DNA of 64,000 nucleotides from Pseudomonas lini (GCF_001042905.1 NZ_JYLB01000002.1:62001-126000); one strand, 5' to 3'. Positions 1-9,693 are shown, counted from the stretch's first letter. Numbers and translations: made by a program. The notes: a model not told the origin generated them from the letters alone.

Positions 1-9
1 TGACATCGC

Positions 10-37
10 TATCGCGGGCAAGCCCGCTCCCACAGGG
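10..37. repeat. REP palindrome, single copy at window edge
   Basis: The sequence GCGGGCAAGCCCGC followed by TCCCACAGG is the conserved core of the Pseudomonas REP family seen at several other places here (for example 3111-3199 and 12729-12818). Only one arm of the usual inverted pair is visible; the partner may lie before base 1. Confidence 0.7.
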
Positions 38-94
38 TTAATTGTTGTCCACAGGATACTGTTCCAACCCCCTATTTTCGCGAGGCTTCACCGG

Positions 95-1006
95 ATGAGA
101 ATCCTCGGCATCTTTTGCCTGCTCCTGGCCCTCGGCGGTTGCGACTCTCTGCTGTTCTATCCCGAGCCCGGCCAGCCGTTCACCCCGGGAAAAGCCAAAC
201 TCGAATTCCGCGACGTCACCCTGATCACCGCTGACGGCCTCAAGCTGCATGGTTGGTGGTTGCCGGCGAAAAAAGGTGTCGAGGTCAAAGGCACGGTGCT
301 GCATTTGCACGGCAACGGCGGCAACCTGGCGTGGCATTTGGGTGGGAGCTGGTGGTTGCCGGAGCAGGGCTATCAAGTGTTGTTGGTGGACTATCGCGGG
401 TACGGTTGGTCCGAAGGTAAACCGGCGTTGCCGGCGATCTATCAGGACATCGACGCCGCGTTCAAATGGCTCGACCAGGCCCCGGAGGTCAAGGGCAAGC
501 CGCTGATCCTTCTCGGTCAGAGCCTTGGCGGTTCGATGGCTGTGCATTTCCTGGCCCAGCATCCCGAGCGCCAGCGGCAACTCAAGGCTTTTGTACTCGA
601 TGGCGTGCCTGCCAGCTACCGTGATGTCGGGCGTTTCGCCCTGAGCACGTCATGGATGACCTGGCCGTTCCAGGTGCCATTGTCCTGGTTGGTGCCGGAC
701 GGCGACAGCGCGATCCATTCCATGAAGCAACTCAACGGCGTACCGAAACTGATCTATCACAGTATCGATGATCAGCTGGTGCCCCTTTCCAATGGCATCC
801 GACTGTATCAAGCTGCGCCGCCGCCGCGAGTGCTGCAACTGACCCGGGGCGGTCATGTGCAAACCTTCGCCGACCCGGTCTGGCAAAAGGTCATGCTGCG
901 CTACCTCGAAGACCCGCAGCATTTCGACGGCCTGCGCCGCTTGGGTGAGATCCCCAATTACCCGGCACCCCCGAATTCTGAAGATGAACCACCAGAGAGT
1001 CCGTAA
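95..1006 (+). CDS. alpha/beta hydrolase, predicted lipoprotein
   Basis: This is a 303-residue serine hydrolase of the alpha/beta fold, probably acting on an ester or peptide substrate that cannot be named. A short hydrophobic leader ends in a lipobox (L-G-G-C, Cys16), so the protein is likely lipid-anchored in the envelope. Visible elements are the oxyanion-region HGNGGN motif at 72-77, the nucleophile elbow GQSLGG with Ser143, an acidic residue near 225-226 and the catalytic His254 in a GGH context. Its stop codon overlaps the next start (TAATG), so the two genes are probably translated together. Family assignment is firm; substrate is unknown. Confidence 0.85.
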   Translation: MRILGIFCLLLALGGCDSLLFYPEPGQPFTPGKAKLEFRDVTLITADGLKLHGWWLPAKKGVEVKGTVLHLHGNGGNLAWHLGGSWWLPEQGYQVLLVDYRGYGWSEGKPALPAIYQDIDAAFKWLDQAPEVKGKPLILLGQSLGGSMAVHFLAQHPERQRQLKAFVLDGVPASYRDVGRFALSTSWMTWPFQVPLSWLVPDGDSAIHSMKQLNGVPKLIYHSIDDQLVPLSNGIRLYQAAPPPRVLQLTRGGHVQTFADPVWQKVMLRYLEDPQHFDGLRRLGEIPNYPAPPNSEDEPPESP

Positions 1007-1335
1007 TGAGTGAAGAACGTAACGCCATCCCGCTGATCATCACCGGTATTTGCAGCATCCTCGGCACCGTTGGCGCCCTGTGGTGGTACGGCTACCTGCA
1101 CTTCGCCAAACCCGAAGATGCGCTACTGCTCAGCGACTTCACCATGCTCAAGACCGTGCCGGGCGAAGACTATAAAGTCTCCCTGCAACCGGCCCCGCAA
1201 GTGGCCCAGTGCATCGATGGCGTGCTGGTGCTGTTCGACACCGAACAGAAAGGCCTGACTGGCGTGCTGATCAACAGCAAGAAAAAAGCCGTGCGCTGCA
1301 TGGGCGAGGAAACGCCGCAAAAACTCGAACAGTAA
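1006..1335 (+). CDS. small membrane-anchored protein of unknown function
   Basis: This 109-residue protein has a single hydrophobic segment at about residues 9-28, followed by a soluble domain with two cysteines (in QCID and RCMG contexts). That suggests an inner-membrane anchored or periplasmic protein. It starts inside the stop codon of the hydrolase gene (TAATG), so the two are co-translated and possibly functionally linked. I recognise no catalytic motif or domain. A REP pair and a strong hairpin terminator follow it. Confidence 0.7.
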   Translation: MSEERNAIPLIITGICSILGTVGALWWYGYLHFAKPEDALLLSDFTMLKTVPGEDYKVSLQPAPQVAQCIDGVLVLFDTEQKGLTGVLINSKKKAVRCMGEETPQKLEQ

Positions 1336-1365
1336 GTCTCGCACCCATCGGCAACGATAAACCCT

Positions 1366-1498
1366 TGTGGCGAGGGGGCTTGCCCCCGTTGGGTCGAGAA
1401 GCGGCCCTAAAACCTGCATTCGCGTTTTGTCGGTTATACCTTGGGGGATGGTCTCACGACTGCTTCGCAGGCGAACGGGGGCAAGCCCCCTCGCCACA
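1366..1498. repeat. REP inverted pair, GGGGGCTTGCCCCC family
   Basis: Two inverted arms, TGTGGCGAGGGGGCTTGCC and its complement, flank a central region with smaller complementary pieces (gaagcggc / gactgcttc). The same element occurs at 8147-8277. This is the typical REP doublet (REPIN) structure of fluorescent pseudomonads. It lies between convergent genes. Confidence 0.85.
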
Positions 1499-1527
1499 GG
1501 GTGTTTGCCCACAGTGTTCAGCCAATT

Positions 1528-1562
1528 AAAAGCCCCGCCTGATCGATTCAGGCGGGGCTTTT
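1528..1562. terminator. bidirectional intrinsic terminator
   Basis: A perfect 13-base stem, AAAAGCCCCGCCT / AGGCGGGGCTTTT, has a 9-base loop and gives a T tract in both directions. It sits between the convergent plus-strand hydrolase operon and minus-strand lptF and probably ends both transcripts. Confidence 0.9.
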
Positions 1563-1581
1563 AATTATCAGCGTGGTCAGC

Positions 1582-2370
1582 TTACTTGGCGCTGATCGCC
1601 GAACGCGGAATGACCGGCTGGTTGTCGTTGGAAATGGTCACTTCCACCCGACGGTTCATCGCGCGGCCCGAAACACTGGAGTTCTCCGCAACCGGGTATT
1701 CCTTGCCATAACCCTGGGCCACGATGCGTGCAGGATCGACACCCATCTTGATCAGGGCCACTTGCACCGAGGTCGCACGACGCTCGGACAGCGACTGGTT
1801 GTACGACGCCGAGCCGGTGCTGTCGGTGTAGCCTTCGACAATCACCTTACGGTCCGGGTTTTCCTGAAGGAACTGCGCCAGTTTGTTGATATTCACCAAA
1901 CCGTTGGACTTCAGGTCCGCCTTGTTGGTGGCGAACAGCACGTCACCGAAGGTCACCAGCGTGCCGCGATCGGTCTGTTTGGCATTCAGGCTGTCTTGCA
2001 GCTGTTTGATCTGCTGGTCGCGGGCATCCAGACGAGCCTGGGCTCGTTGTGCCGCGGCATTTTTCAGGTTGTTTTCAGCGGTGCGCAGGGCGATGGTCTG
2101 CTTGGCCACTTCAACACGCTGATTGGTCAGGTAAGCCAGTTGGTCGACCTTGGCCTGGTCTTCCCTATCCAGGTAAGCCTTTTCGGCCTTGTCCAGGTAT
2201 TCGCTGGCGTCTTTGGTTTCCAGCGCCGCAACTTTGCTGGCTTGCGGGTTGGCTTGCAGGCCGGTGTAGTTGGTACGGGCTTGTTCCAGGTTCGCGTTGG
2301 GCGGTGTGGAGCAGGCAGCCAGTGCAACGCTTGCGGCCAGGAGGGCGGGGATCATCAATTGTTTGCGCAT
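1582..2370 (-). CDS. lptF: OmpA-family lipoprotein, LptF-like
   Basis: This 262-residue outer-membrane lipoprotein has a signal peptide with lipobox ending at Cys20 (LAAC), an alanine- and glutamine-rich helical middle likely to be coiled coil, and a C-terminal OmpA peptidoglycan-binding domain from about 135 to 250 (TDSTGSASYNQSLSERR, then GYGKEYPV and NRRVEV). Such proteins tie the outer membrane to peptidoglycan. It follows the DUF4398 lipoprotein gene by 56 bases, and an AlgU-type promoter lies upstream of both. Length and context match P. aeruginosa LptF, which is AlgU-controlled (known from the literature). The orthology is inferred from memory of PA3691-PA3692 gene order. Confidence 0.85.
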   Translation of the reverse strand: MRKQLMIPALLAASVALAACSTPPNANLEQARTNYTGLQANPQASKVAALETKDASEYLDKAEKAYLDREDQAKVDQLAYLTNQRVEVAKQTIALRTAENNLKNAAAQRAQARLDARDQQIKQLQDSLNAKQTDRGTLVTFGDVLFATNKADLKSNGLVNINKLAQFLQENPDRKVIVEGYTDSTGSASYNQSLSERRATSVQVALIKMGVDPARIVAQGYGKEYPVAENSSVSGRAMNRRVEVTISNDNQPVIPRSAISAK

Positions 2371-2426
2371 AATGGTTCGTCCTTTCTATCGATAAGAGTT
2401 TCAGGTCTGGAAATCGGGATGCGCGC

Positions 2427-2840
2427 TTACTGCACGGTGCGCTGACTTTCCTGACGCAGTTCCTGAACACCTTTCTGGGAGTCCTTCACAGCTTGTTCGG
2501 CTTTCATCGCCTGGGCCTTGCGCTCGGCGACACGGGCGTCCCACTCGGCTTGCTCAGCCAGCATTCTGGCTTCGTCATACTTCTTGTCGTGCATGGCGAT
2601 TTCGGCTTGTTTGAGCTTGTCCTGAGCGGCCTTCATTTCCACGGCGGCGAATTCGGTACCGCCAGCGCTGACGGCGTTGTTCACAGCCGATTCGGTCACG
2701 GCGTATTGCTCGCTCGGCGGGTTACCGGCGCAACCGGCCAGAACGAAGCTGCTGCCGATGGCCAGGGCCGCCAGTTTGAGACCGCGCAGATGGGTGAATG
2801 AGGATGGGGCAGTGCTGGTCTTCATGGTCTTCAACTCCAT
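2427..2840 (-). CDS. DUF4398-type lipoprotein
   Basis: This is a 137-residue lipoprotein. The start chosen is the ATG preceded by AGGAG at seven bases' distance; it gives a long charged n-region, a hydrophobic stretch and a lipobox ending in Cys37 (LAGC). The rest is highly helical, rich in Ala, Glu, Lys and Gln, and probably a coiled coil. It is the first gene of a two-gene unit with lptF, which carries a similar helical segment fused to an OmpA domain. The pair probably acts in envelope stabilisation. The molecular role is unknown. Confidence 0.8.
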   Translation of the reverse strand: MELKTMKTSTAPSSFTHLRGLKLAALAIGSSFVLAGCAGNPPSEQYAVTESAVNNAVSAGGTEFAAVEMKAAQDKLKQAEIAMHDKKYDEARMLAEQAEWDARVAERKAQAMKAEQAVKDSQKGVQELRQESQRTVQ

Positions 2841-2943
2841 TGGATAACTCCTGAAAAACATCTGAATCCATCCTGGGCAAGGAGCCGCAACCTACAATTC
2901 CAGAGTGCTTTTTGAAACGGCCGTCCCAGGCGTGGTTATTGGG

Positions 2944-2970
2944 TTGACCCAAGGTGTTTTTCAAAAGTTC
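2944..2970 (-). promoter_or_regulatory. AlgU (sigma-22/RpoE-type) promoter
   Basis: Reading the minus strand there is GAACTT, 17 bases, then TCAAC, a close match to the AlgU consensus (GAACTT, 16-17 bases, TCtgA/TCAAA). It lies about 100 bases before the DUF4398 lipoprotein start and points towards it and lptF. Confidence 0.75.
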
Positions 2971-3110
2971 AGAGAAGATCGCCTATCGCCCGAAAAAACT
3001 TGATCGAGCGGACAAGGCTCTAAACCGGGAATTTTAGCGATAGATAGCGGTAAGCCCGAGCGTTTCATGGCCCGGGAATACGCAATTATCGAAGTAATAT
3101 GCAAGCCAAT

Positions 3111-3199
3111 GTGGGAGCGGGCTTGCTCGCGAAAGCGGCTTAACATTCAACATCTCTGTTGTCTGACACACCGCTTTCGCGAGCAAGCCCGCTCCCACA
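3111..3199. repeat. REP inverted pair, GTGGGAGCGGGCTTGCTCGC family
   Basis: Arms GTGGGAGCGGGCTTGCTCGC and its complement flank about 45 bases. It is nearly identical in the arms to 61092-61185. It fills much of the 390-base gap (2841-3230) between the lipoprotein promoter and the next gene; apart from the AlgU promoter I see nothing else there. Confidence 0.9.
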
Positions 3200-3230
3200 C
3201 GTTCGGCGGCAAATTCAGTGTTTTTGCTTG

Positions 3231-3557
3231 TCAATCGGTCGATAAATCATGCAAATGACGACGGGACAAAGCGAGAAAACGCGGGGTCGGACCGACGTCT
3301 TCGTACAGCGGATCGCCTTCTTCGTCGGTGGCTACTACCGTTGACCCTTTCACATACGGAAAGCTCGCTTCGAGTTCTTCCAGCGCGGCGCCGATCAGCT
3401 CGCCGAGCAGTTCTTCGGGGTGCCGTTTGGGGTACATCTCGATAATCGCCGCCAGCCGTGCGGCGGCCTCCACGTCCAGACGAATCGTGTAGCCAGAGTC
3501 GGTCAGGCGACCCTTGGCGTTTTCTTCCCAATGCTTGGCGAGCTCGCGGATTTTCAT
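3231..3557 (-). CDS. conserved hypothetical protein next to ppc
   Basis: This 108-residue acidic soluble protein begins at the ATG preceded by GAGG; the longer open frame upstream is low-quality sequence. It starts MKIRELAKHWEENAKG and contains a helical region with LDVEAAARLAAI, resembling a short ribbon-helix-helix or antitoxin-like fold, but no family can be assigned with certainty. No signal peptide or membrane segment is seen. It is divergent from ppc, and from memory the same small gene neighbours ppc in other pseudomonads. Confidence 0.75.
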   Translation of the reverse strand: MKIRELAKHWEENAKGRLTDSGYTIRLDVEAAARLAAIIEMYPKRHPEELLGELIGAALEELEASFPYVKGSTVVATDEEGDPLYEDVGPTPRFLALSRRHLHDLSTD

Positions 3558-3707
3558 AATGACCTCATTGCGCACCTGCTCGTGGCAGGCCGGGTGAGTG
3601 TCCGGCGGTGGCCGGCGGCAAGCCGTTGTACGGCTTATTGTTGAGACTGGCTTCAGTTGAAGTCCCTTGGTCGTCCGCTTGTAAGAAGCGCTGTACGACG
3701 GCACTCT

Positions 3708-3733
3708 CTATATCAGAGCCCTATATCAGAGCC
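3708..3733. repeat. 13-base perfect tandem repeat upstream of ppc
   Basis: CTATATCAGAGCC occurs twice head to tail, ending 47 bases before the ppc start. Each unit holds a TATAT, so it may duplicate a -10-like element. Confidence 0.6.
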
Positions 3734-3780
3734 TCTAATAACCAAGCATAGCCGCCCGGATTTTCGCTGGAGAATTGCTG

Positions 3781-6411
3781 ATGACCGATATTGATGCACG
3801 CTTGCGCGAGGACGTTCACCTGTTGGGTGAGCTGTTGGGCAACACCATTCGTGAACAGTACGGGGACGACTTTCTCGACAAGATCGAGCAGATCCGCAAA
3901 GGCGCCAAGGCCGACCGTCGCGGTTCGATGGACGCCGAACTCAGCGCCAGCCTCAACCAGTTGAGCGAAGACGAGTTGCTGCCGGTAGCGCGGGCGTTCA
4001 ACCAGTTCCTCAACCTGGCCAATATCGCCGAGCAATATCAACTGATTCACCGCCGCGAAGAGTCGCAGCCCGAGCCGTTCGAGGCTCGGGTATTGCCGGA
4101 ACTGCTCGCTCGCCTGCTGAGTGCGGGCCATGACGCCGAGTCCCTGGCGCGGCAATTGGGGCGGCTGGAAATCGAGCTGGTATTGACGGCGCACCCCACC
4201 GAAGTGGCGCGTCGCACGCTGATCCAGAAATACGACGCCATCGCCGCGCAACTGGCCGCCCAGGACCACCGTGACCTGACCAGCGCCGAGCGCGAGCAGA
4301 TCAAGACGAAGTTGCAGCGCCTGATCGCCGAAGCCTGGCACACCGAAGAGATCCGCCGTACCCGCCCGACACCGGTGGACGAAGCCAAGTGGGGCTTTGC
4401 GGTGATCGAGCATTCGCTGTGGCAGGCGATTCCCAACTATTTGCGCAAGGCCGATCAGGCCCTGCATGCCGCCACCGGCCTGCACTTGCCACTGGAAGCC
4501 GCACCGATTCGCTTTGCCTCATGGATGGGCGGCGACCGCGACGGCAATCCCAACGTCACTGCCGCCGTGACCCGCGAAGTGTTGCTGCTGGCGCGCTGGA
4601 TGGCCGCCGATCTGTATCTGCGCGATGTTGATCACCTCGCCGCCGAGTTGTCGATGCAGCAGGCCAGTGACGAGTTAAAAGCCAAGGCCGGCGACAGCGC
4701 TGAGCCTTACCGCGCAGTGCTCAAACAATTGCGTGAACGCCTGCGCGCGACCCGTAATTGGGCCCACGCATCCCTGACGGCAACCACGCCAGCGTCAGCC
4801 GATGTGCTGCAAAACAATCGCGACCTGCTGGACCCGCTGGAGCTGTGCTACCACTCGCTGCATGAATGCGGAATGGGCGTTATCGCCGATGGCCCGTTGC
4901 TCGATTGCCTGCGCCGCGCGGTGACGTTCGGGTTGTTTCTGGTACGCCTCGATGTGCGCCAGGACTCGTCCCGCCACACGGCGGCCATGACCGAAATCAC
5001 CGATTACCTCGGCCTGGGCCGTTATGAGGATTGGAGCGAAGAGGAGCGCATCGCCTTCCTGATGCGTGAATTGAACAATCGCCGGCCGTTGCTGCCGGCG
5101 TACTTCAAGCCGTCTGCCGATACCGCCGAAGTGCTGGCGACGTGTCGGGAAATCGCCGCAGCACCGGGGGCTTCTCTCGGTTCGTACGTGATTTCCATGG
5201 CCGGCGCCGCCTCTGACGTGCTGGCCGTGCAATTGCTGCTCAAAGAGTCTGGCGTATTGCGGCCGATGCGCGTGGTGCCGCTGTTTGAAACCCTCGCCGA
5301 CCTAGACAATGCCGGCCCGGTGATCGAAAAACTCTTGCTGTTGCCGGGCTATCGCTCGCGCCTGCAAGGGCCGCAGGAAGTGATGATCGGTTATTCCGAC
5401 TCGGCCAAGGACGCCGGCACTACAGCGGCGGCCTGGGCGCAGTATCGGGCGCAGGAGCGTTTGGTCGACATCTGTCGCGAACAGCAAGTGGAACTGCTGT
5501 TGTTCCACGGTCGCGGTGGCACCGTAGGCCGTGGTGGTGGCCCGGCGCACGCGGCGATTCTGTCGCAGCCGCCGGGGTCGGTGGCGGGGCGTTTCCGCAC
5601 CACCGAGCAGGGGGAAATGATTCGTTTCAAATTCGGCCTGCCGGACATCGCCGAGCAAAACCTCAATCTGTACCTGGCGGCGGTGCTGGAGGCGACCTTG
5701 CTGCCGCCACCACCCCCTGAGCCTGCCTGGCGCCATTTGATGGACGAATTGGCCGCCGATGGCGTCAAGGCTTACCGTGCCGTGGTGCGAGAGAATCCGC
5801 AGTTCGTCGAGTATTTCCGCCAGTCCACCCCGGAGCAGGAGTTGGGGCGTTTGCCTTTGGGCAGCCGTCCGGCCAAGCGCCGCGCTGGCGGGATTGAAAG
5901 CCTGCGCGCCATTCCATGGATCTTCGGCTGGACCCAGACGCGCCTGATGTTGCCGGCCTGGCTCGGCTGGGAAGCGGCATTGAGCAAGGCGCTGGAGCGC
6001 GGCGAGGGCGAGTTGCTGGGGCAGATGCGCGAGCAGTGGCCGTTCTTCCGTACCCGCATCGATATGCTGGAAATGGTGCTGGCCAAGGCCGACGCCGATA
6101 TCGCCCAGTCTTACGATGAGCGCTTGGTCGAGCCGGATCTGCTCCCTTTGGGTGCGCATTTACGCGACCTATTGTCGCAGGCCTGTGCGGTGGTCCTGGG
6201 GTTGACCGGTCAGTCGCAGCTACTGGCACATAGCCCAGCTACCCTTGAATTCATCCGCCTGCGCAACACTTATCTCGACCCGCTTCATCTATTGCAGGCC
6301 GAACTGTTGGCACGTTCGCGGCAACAGGATGTGGCCCAGGGCAGCCCGGTAGAACAGGCGTTACTGGTGTCTGTGGCGGGGATTGCCGCCGGTTTGCGAA
6401 ATACCGGCTAA
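3781..6411 (+). CDS. ppc: phosphoenolpyruvate carboxylase
   Basis: This 876-residue cytosolic enzyme carboxylates PEP with bicarbonate to oxaloacetate, refilling the TCA cycle. Seen in the sequence are [11 protein letters not shown] with catalytic His138 (same number as in E. coli), [22 protein letters not shown], the glycine-rich [14 protein letters not shown] near 575-588, and the family C-terminus ending RNTG. The ATG at 3781 is chosen because GGAG stands eight bases before it; an in-frame TTG six bases earlier is too close. It is monocistronic, divergent from the small gene at 3231-3557. Confidence 0.97.
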   Translation: MTDIDARLREDVHLLGELLGNTIREQYGDDFLDKIEQIRKGAKADRRGSMDAELSASLNQLSEDELLPVARAFNQFLNLANIAEQYQLIHRREESQPEPFEARVLPELLARLLSAGHDAESLARQLGRLEIELVLTAHPTEVARRTLIQKYDAIAAQLAAQDHRDLTSAEREQIKTKLQRLIAEAWHTEEIRRTRPTPVDEAKWGFAVIEHSLWQAIPNYLRKADQALHAATGLHLPLEAAPIRFASWMGGDRDGNPNVTAAVTREVLLLARWMAADLYLRDVDHLAAELSMQQASDELKAKAGDSAEPYRAVLKQLRERLRATRNWAHASLTATTPASADVLQNNRDLLDPLELCYHSLHECGMGVIADGPLLDCLRRAVTFGLFLVRLDVRQDSSRHTAAMTEITDYLGLGRYEDWSEEERIAFLMRELNNRRPLLPAYFKPSADTAEVLATCREIAAAPGASLGSYVISMAGAASDVLAVQLLLKESGVLRPMRVVPLFETLADLDNAGPVIEKLLLLPGYRSRLQGPQEVMIGYSDSAKDAGTTAAAWAQYRAQERLVDICREQQVELLLFHGRGGTVGRGGGPAHAAILSQPPGSVAGRFRTTEQGEMIRFKFGLPDIAEQNLNLYLAAVLEATLLPPPPPEPAWRHLMDELAADGVKAYRAVVRENPQFVEYFRQSTPEQELGRLPLGSRPAKRRAGGIESLRAIPWIFGWTQTRLMLPAWLGWEAALSKALERGEGELLGQMREQWPFFRTRIDMLEMVLAKADADIAQSYDERLVEPDLLPLGAHLRDLLSQACAVVLGLTGQSQLLAHSPATLEFIRLRNTYLDPLHLLQAELLARSRQQDVAQGSPVEQALLVSVAGIAAGLRNTG

Positions 6412-7348
<937 letters not shown>

Positions 7349-7370
7349 AAAGTCTGATCGGCTTCATCTT

Positions 7371-7400
7371 CTACGGCCCGCTTGCGGGCCGTAGTTGTTT
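7371..7400 (+). terminator. intrinsic terminator after adk
   Basis: CTACGGCCCG and CGGGCCGTAG form a perfect 10-base stem with loop CTTG, followed by the T-rich GTTGTTT. It lies 22 bases after the adk stop and 42 before tsaB. Confidence 0.8.
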
Positions 7401-7441
7401 ATACTGGCGCACTTTTTCTGACCTCTCTTACGGAAACATCG

Positions 7442-8116
7442 ATGAGCACCTTGCTGGCCCTGGACACCGCGACTGAAGCTTGCTCCGTTGCTTTGCTGCA
7501 TGACGGCAAAGTCACGAGTCATTACGAGGTGATCCCGCGCCTGCATGCGCAGAAGCTACTGCCGATGATCCAGCAACTGTTGGCCGATGCCGGCACCACG
7601 CTGCAAGCGGTCGATGCCATTGCGTTCGGCCGTGGACCGGGCGCGTTCACCGGTGTGAGGATCGCCATCGGTGTGGTGCAAGGGCTGGCGTTTGCGCTGG
7701 ATCGCCCGGTGTTGCCGGTCTCCAATCTCGCCGTACTCGCCCAGCGGGCCTATCGCGAACACGGCGTCAGCCAGGTCGCGGCGGCCATCGATGCGCGCAT
7801 GGATGAGGTGTACTGGGGTTGCTACCGCGAAACGGCGGGAGAGATGCGGTTGGTGGGTAATGAAGCGGTACTGCCACCGGAAGCCGCTGCGTTGCCGGCT
7901 GATGCCAGCGGCGAGTGGTTCGGCGCGGGCACCGGTTGGGGGTATGCCGAGCGCATTGCCGTCAACCTGAGCGGCCAGGACGCGGGCATGCTGCCCCACG
8001 CCGAAGACCTGCTGACGCTGGCGCGCTTTGCCTGGGAACGCGGTGAAGCGATCGTGGCCGATCAGGCGCAGCCGGTGTATCTGCGCGATAAAGTTGCGAC
8101 GCCCAAAGCGCGATAA
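7442..8116 (+). CDS. tsaB: tRNA t6A biosynthesis protein TsaB
   Basis: This 224-residue ASKHA-fold protein is the dimerisation partner of TsaD in the complex that places the threonylcarbamoyl group on A37 of ANN-decoding tRNAs. It begins LLALDTATEACSVAL, with the HAQKLLP segment (38-49 region) and the typical FGRGPGAFTGVRIA motif. The chosen ATG gives the usual TsaB length and start; 20 codons of open frame upstream run through the adk terminator and are discarded. It is followed by a REP pair. Interestingly tcdA, which further modifies t6A to its cyclic form, is also in this window (31125). Confidence 0.93.
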   Translation: MSTLLALDTATEACSVALLHDGKVTSHYEVIPRLHAQKLLPMIQQLLADAGTTLQAVDAIAFGRGPGAFTGVRIAIGVVQGLAFALDRPVLPVSNLAVLAQRAYREHGVSQVAAAIDARMDEVYWGCYRETAGEMRLVGNEAVLPPEAAALPADASGEWFGAGTGWGYAERIAVNLSGQDAGMLPHAEDLLTLARFAWERGEAIVADQAQPVYLRDKVATPKAR

Positions 8117-8146
8117 TCCACGCCGTCCTTGTGGCTACAGGCCTTC

Positions 8147-8277
8147 TGTGGCGAGGGGGCTTGCCCCCGTTGGGTCGCGAAGCGGCCCCAAAAACAACAA
8201 CCACATTCCCCGGATGCACCACATCGGCTGACTTGCGACTGCTTCGCAGCCGAACGGGGGCAAGCCCCCTCGCCACA
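8147..8277. repeat. REP inverted pair, GGGGGCTTGCCCCC family
   Basis: This has the same arms and same internal gaagcggcc / gactgcttcgc pieces as the element at 1366-1498. It lies 30 bases after tsaB and takes up most of the 308-base tsaB-8425 gap. Confidence 0.85.
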
Positions 8278-8362
8278 ATGAATGTGTCGGATTTAGCCAA
8301 TCGTCAGTTTTCTACCCGCCGTTTTTAAACCTTTTCGCTTTTCTGTGTTCTAGTTATCACTC

Positions 8363-8400
8363 GGCAGTTTGCGAAGTGGGCTATGTGCCACTAAGCTGCC
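8363..8400 (+). other. nested stem-loop in leader of 8425 gene
   Basis: GGCAG (8363) pairs with CTGCC (8396-8400), and inside it AGTGG (8375-8379) pairs with CCACT (8388-8392), giving a two-tier hairpin ending 24 bases before the ATG at 8425. Function unknown. Confidence 0.4.
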
Positions 8401-8424
8401 ATCACTGATACCGGACATGTACTC

Positions 8425-8730
8425 ATGCGTATAGACGGCGTTTCCTCCCAGTCCTACCCCATCAAGCGCAAGCCCCGCAAAGGCCCTGTGGCGGATGACG
8501 ACTACGTCGATATCGACGGCGAGCTGGAATTCCCTACCGAAGAGCAATTGGCCGCCCGCGCCGCCAAAGCCTCTGCGCAACGCCTGAGCAATCTCCCCGC
8601 TCGTCAACAAGACATGATTTATCACCGCGCCATGAGCAAAAGCGCAGCGATGGCACTGGCCAGCTACCTGAGCACCGCCACTTTTGTCGATTGGGATGCG
8701 GATGTACTGGGTCTCGACCTGTACATCTGA
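8425..8730 (+). CDS. conserved hypothetical protein, 101 residues
   Basis: This small soluble protein has a charged N-terminal half (KRKPRKG, then an acidic DDDYVDIDGELEF) and an Ala-rich helical C-terminal half ending LGLDLYI. No signal peptide, membrane segment or known motif is visible. The N-terminus MRIDGVSSQSYP resembles the short secreted or cytoplasmic N-termini seen in several uncharacterised Pseudomonas proteins, but that is not evidence of function. The stop overlaps the start of the DUF72 gene (TGATG), so the two are translationally coupled. The ribosome-binding site is weak. Confidence 0.7.
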   Translation: MRIDGVSSQSYPIKRKPRKGPVADDDYVDIDGELEFPTEEQLAARAAKASAQRLSNLPARQQDMIYHRAMSKSAAMALASYLSTATFVDWDADVLGLDLYI

Positions 8731-9590
8731 TGTTGCAGCCTTACTACCTCGGCTGCCCGTCCTGGAGTGAAAACGTCTGGCGCGATTACTTGTATCCACA
8801 AGACGCCAGGCCCGCCGAGTTTCTCAATCTTTATTCTCAAGTGTTCAACGCCGTGGAAGGCAATACGACCTTCTACGCGAGCCCCTCTGCCGCCACCGTG
8901 CAGCGTTGGGCCGAAACCATGCCTGAACACTTTCGCTTCACCGCCAAGTTCCCCGGCGACATCAGCCACAGCGGTGACCTGCGCGAACAATTGACCGCCG
9001 CCGAAACCTTCCTGCAATTGCTCAGCCCTCTGGGTGAGCGGGTTTCTCCCCTCTGGCTGCAATTGTCCAAAAGCTTCACCCCTCAACGCTTGTCCGAGCT
9101 GGCCGGTTTTATCGACGCGGTGGACCGGCCCTTGGCGGTCGAAGTGCGGCACGATGAGTTCTTCGCCAAGGGCGATGCCGAGCGGATGCTCAATCGTCTA
9201 TTGCTGGACCGCGGTGTCGAGCGCATCTGCCTTGATCCGCGAGCGCTGTTCAGTTGCACCTCGACCGATCCTTCGGTGCTCCACGCCCAATCGAAAAAGC
9301 CCAGGGTGCCGCCTAGACCTGCTGCGTTTACTCAGTTTCCACAGGTGCGTTTCATCGGCCATCCTGTGCTTGAAGCCAACGATCCATTCCTGGTGCCGTG
9401 GGTCGAGAAAATCGCTGTCTGGATCGAAGAGGGCCGCACGCCCTATATCTTCCTGCACACAGCCGATAACCTGCTGGCGGCAAAACTGGCCCAACGTTTT
9501 CACGCACAATTGATGCTGCGTTTGCCTGGCCTGCCGCCGCTGCCTGAGCTATACAGAGAGCCCGCCGCCGAGCAACTTGGTTTGCTGTAG
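8730..9590 (+). CDS. DUF72 family protein (YecE-like)
   Basis: This 286-residue protein is predicted to form a TIM barrel. It shows the DUF72 hallmarks YYLGCPSWSENVW at the start, VEGNTTFYA near residue 45, FRFTAKFP near 74, LWLQL and AVEVRH in the middle. The biochemical role of this family is unestablished; some members sit with iron-sulfur or DNA-repair genes. The start is the ATG that overlaps the preceding stop. The stop codon is the first TAG of a REP palindrome (9587-9652), so the REP fixes the C-terminus. Confidence 0.85.
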   Translation: MLQPYYLGCPSWSENVWRDYLYPQDARPAEFLNLYSQVFNAVEGNTTFYASPSAATVQRWAETMPEHFRFTAKFPGDISHSGDLREQLTAAETFLQLLSPLGERVSPLWLQLSKSFTPQRLSELAGFIDAVDRPLAVEVRHDEFFAKGDAERMLNRLLLDRGVERICLDPRALFSCTSTDPSVLHAQSKKPRVPPRPAAFTQFPQVRFIGHPVLEANDPFLVPWVEKIAVWIEEGRTPYIFLHTADNLLAAKLAQRFHAQLMLRLPGLPPLPELYREPAAEQLGLL

Positions 9591-9652
9591 GAGCCAGGCT
9601 TGCCGGCGAAGGCGTCCTTAAGAGCGCCTTCGCCGGCAAGCCTGGCTCCTAC
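9587..9652. repeat. REP palindrome, GTAGGAGCCAGGCTTGCCGG type
   Basis: A 28-base perfect inverted repeat, beginning GTAGGAGCCAGGCTTGCCGG, has a 10-base loop. The TAG inside the left arm is the stop codon of the DUF72 gene. It can act as a transcript-end hairpin. Confidence 0.9.
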
Positions 9653-9693
9653 GAAAAGCGGTTTATCTTTCCCCCCTTTTCAGGAGCCTGCCA

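Noticed and set aside
1366..1498. REP clusters as a CRISPR array
   Set aside because: Elements are inverted pairs scattered across the window, not direct repeats with regular unique spacers, and no cas gene is present.
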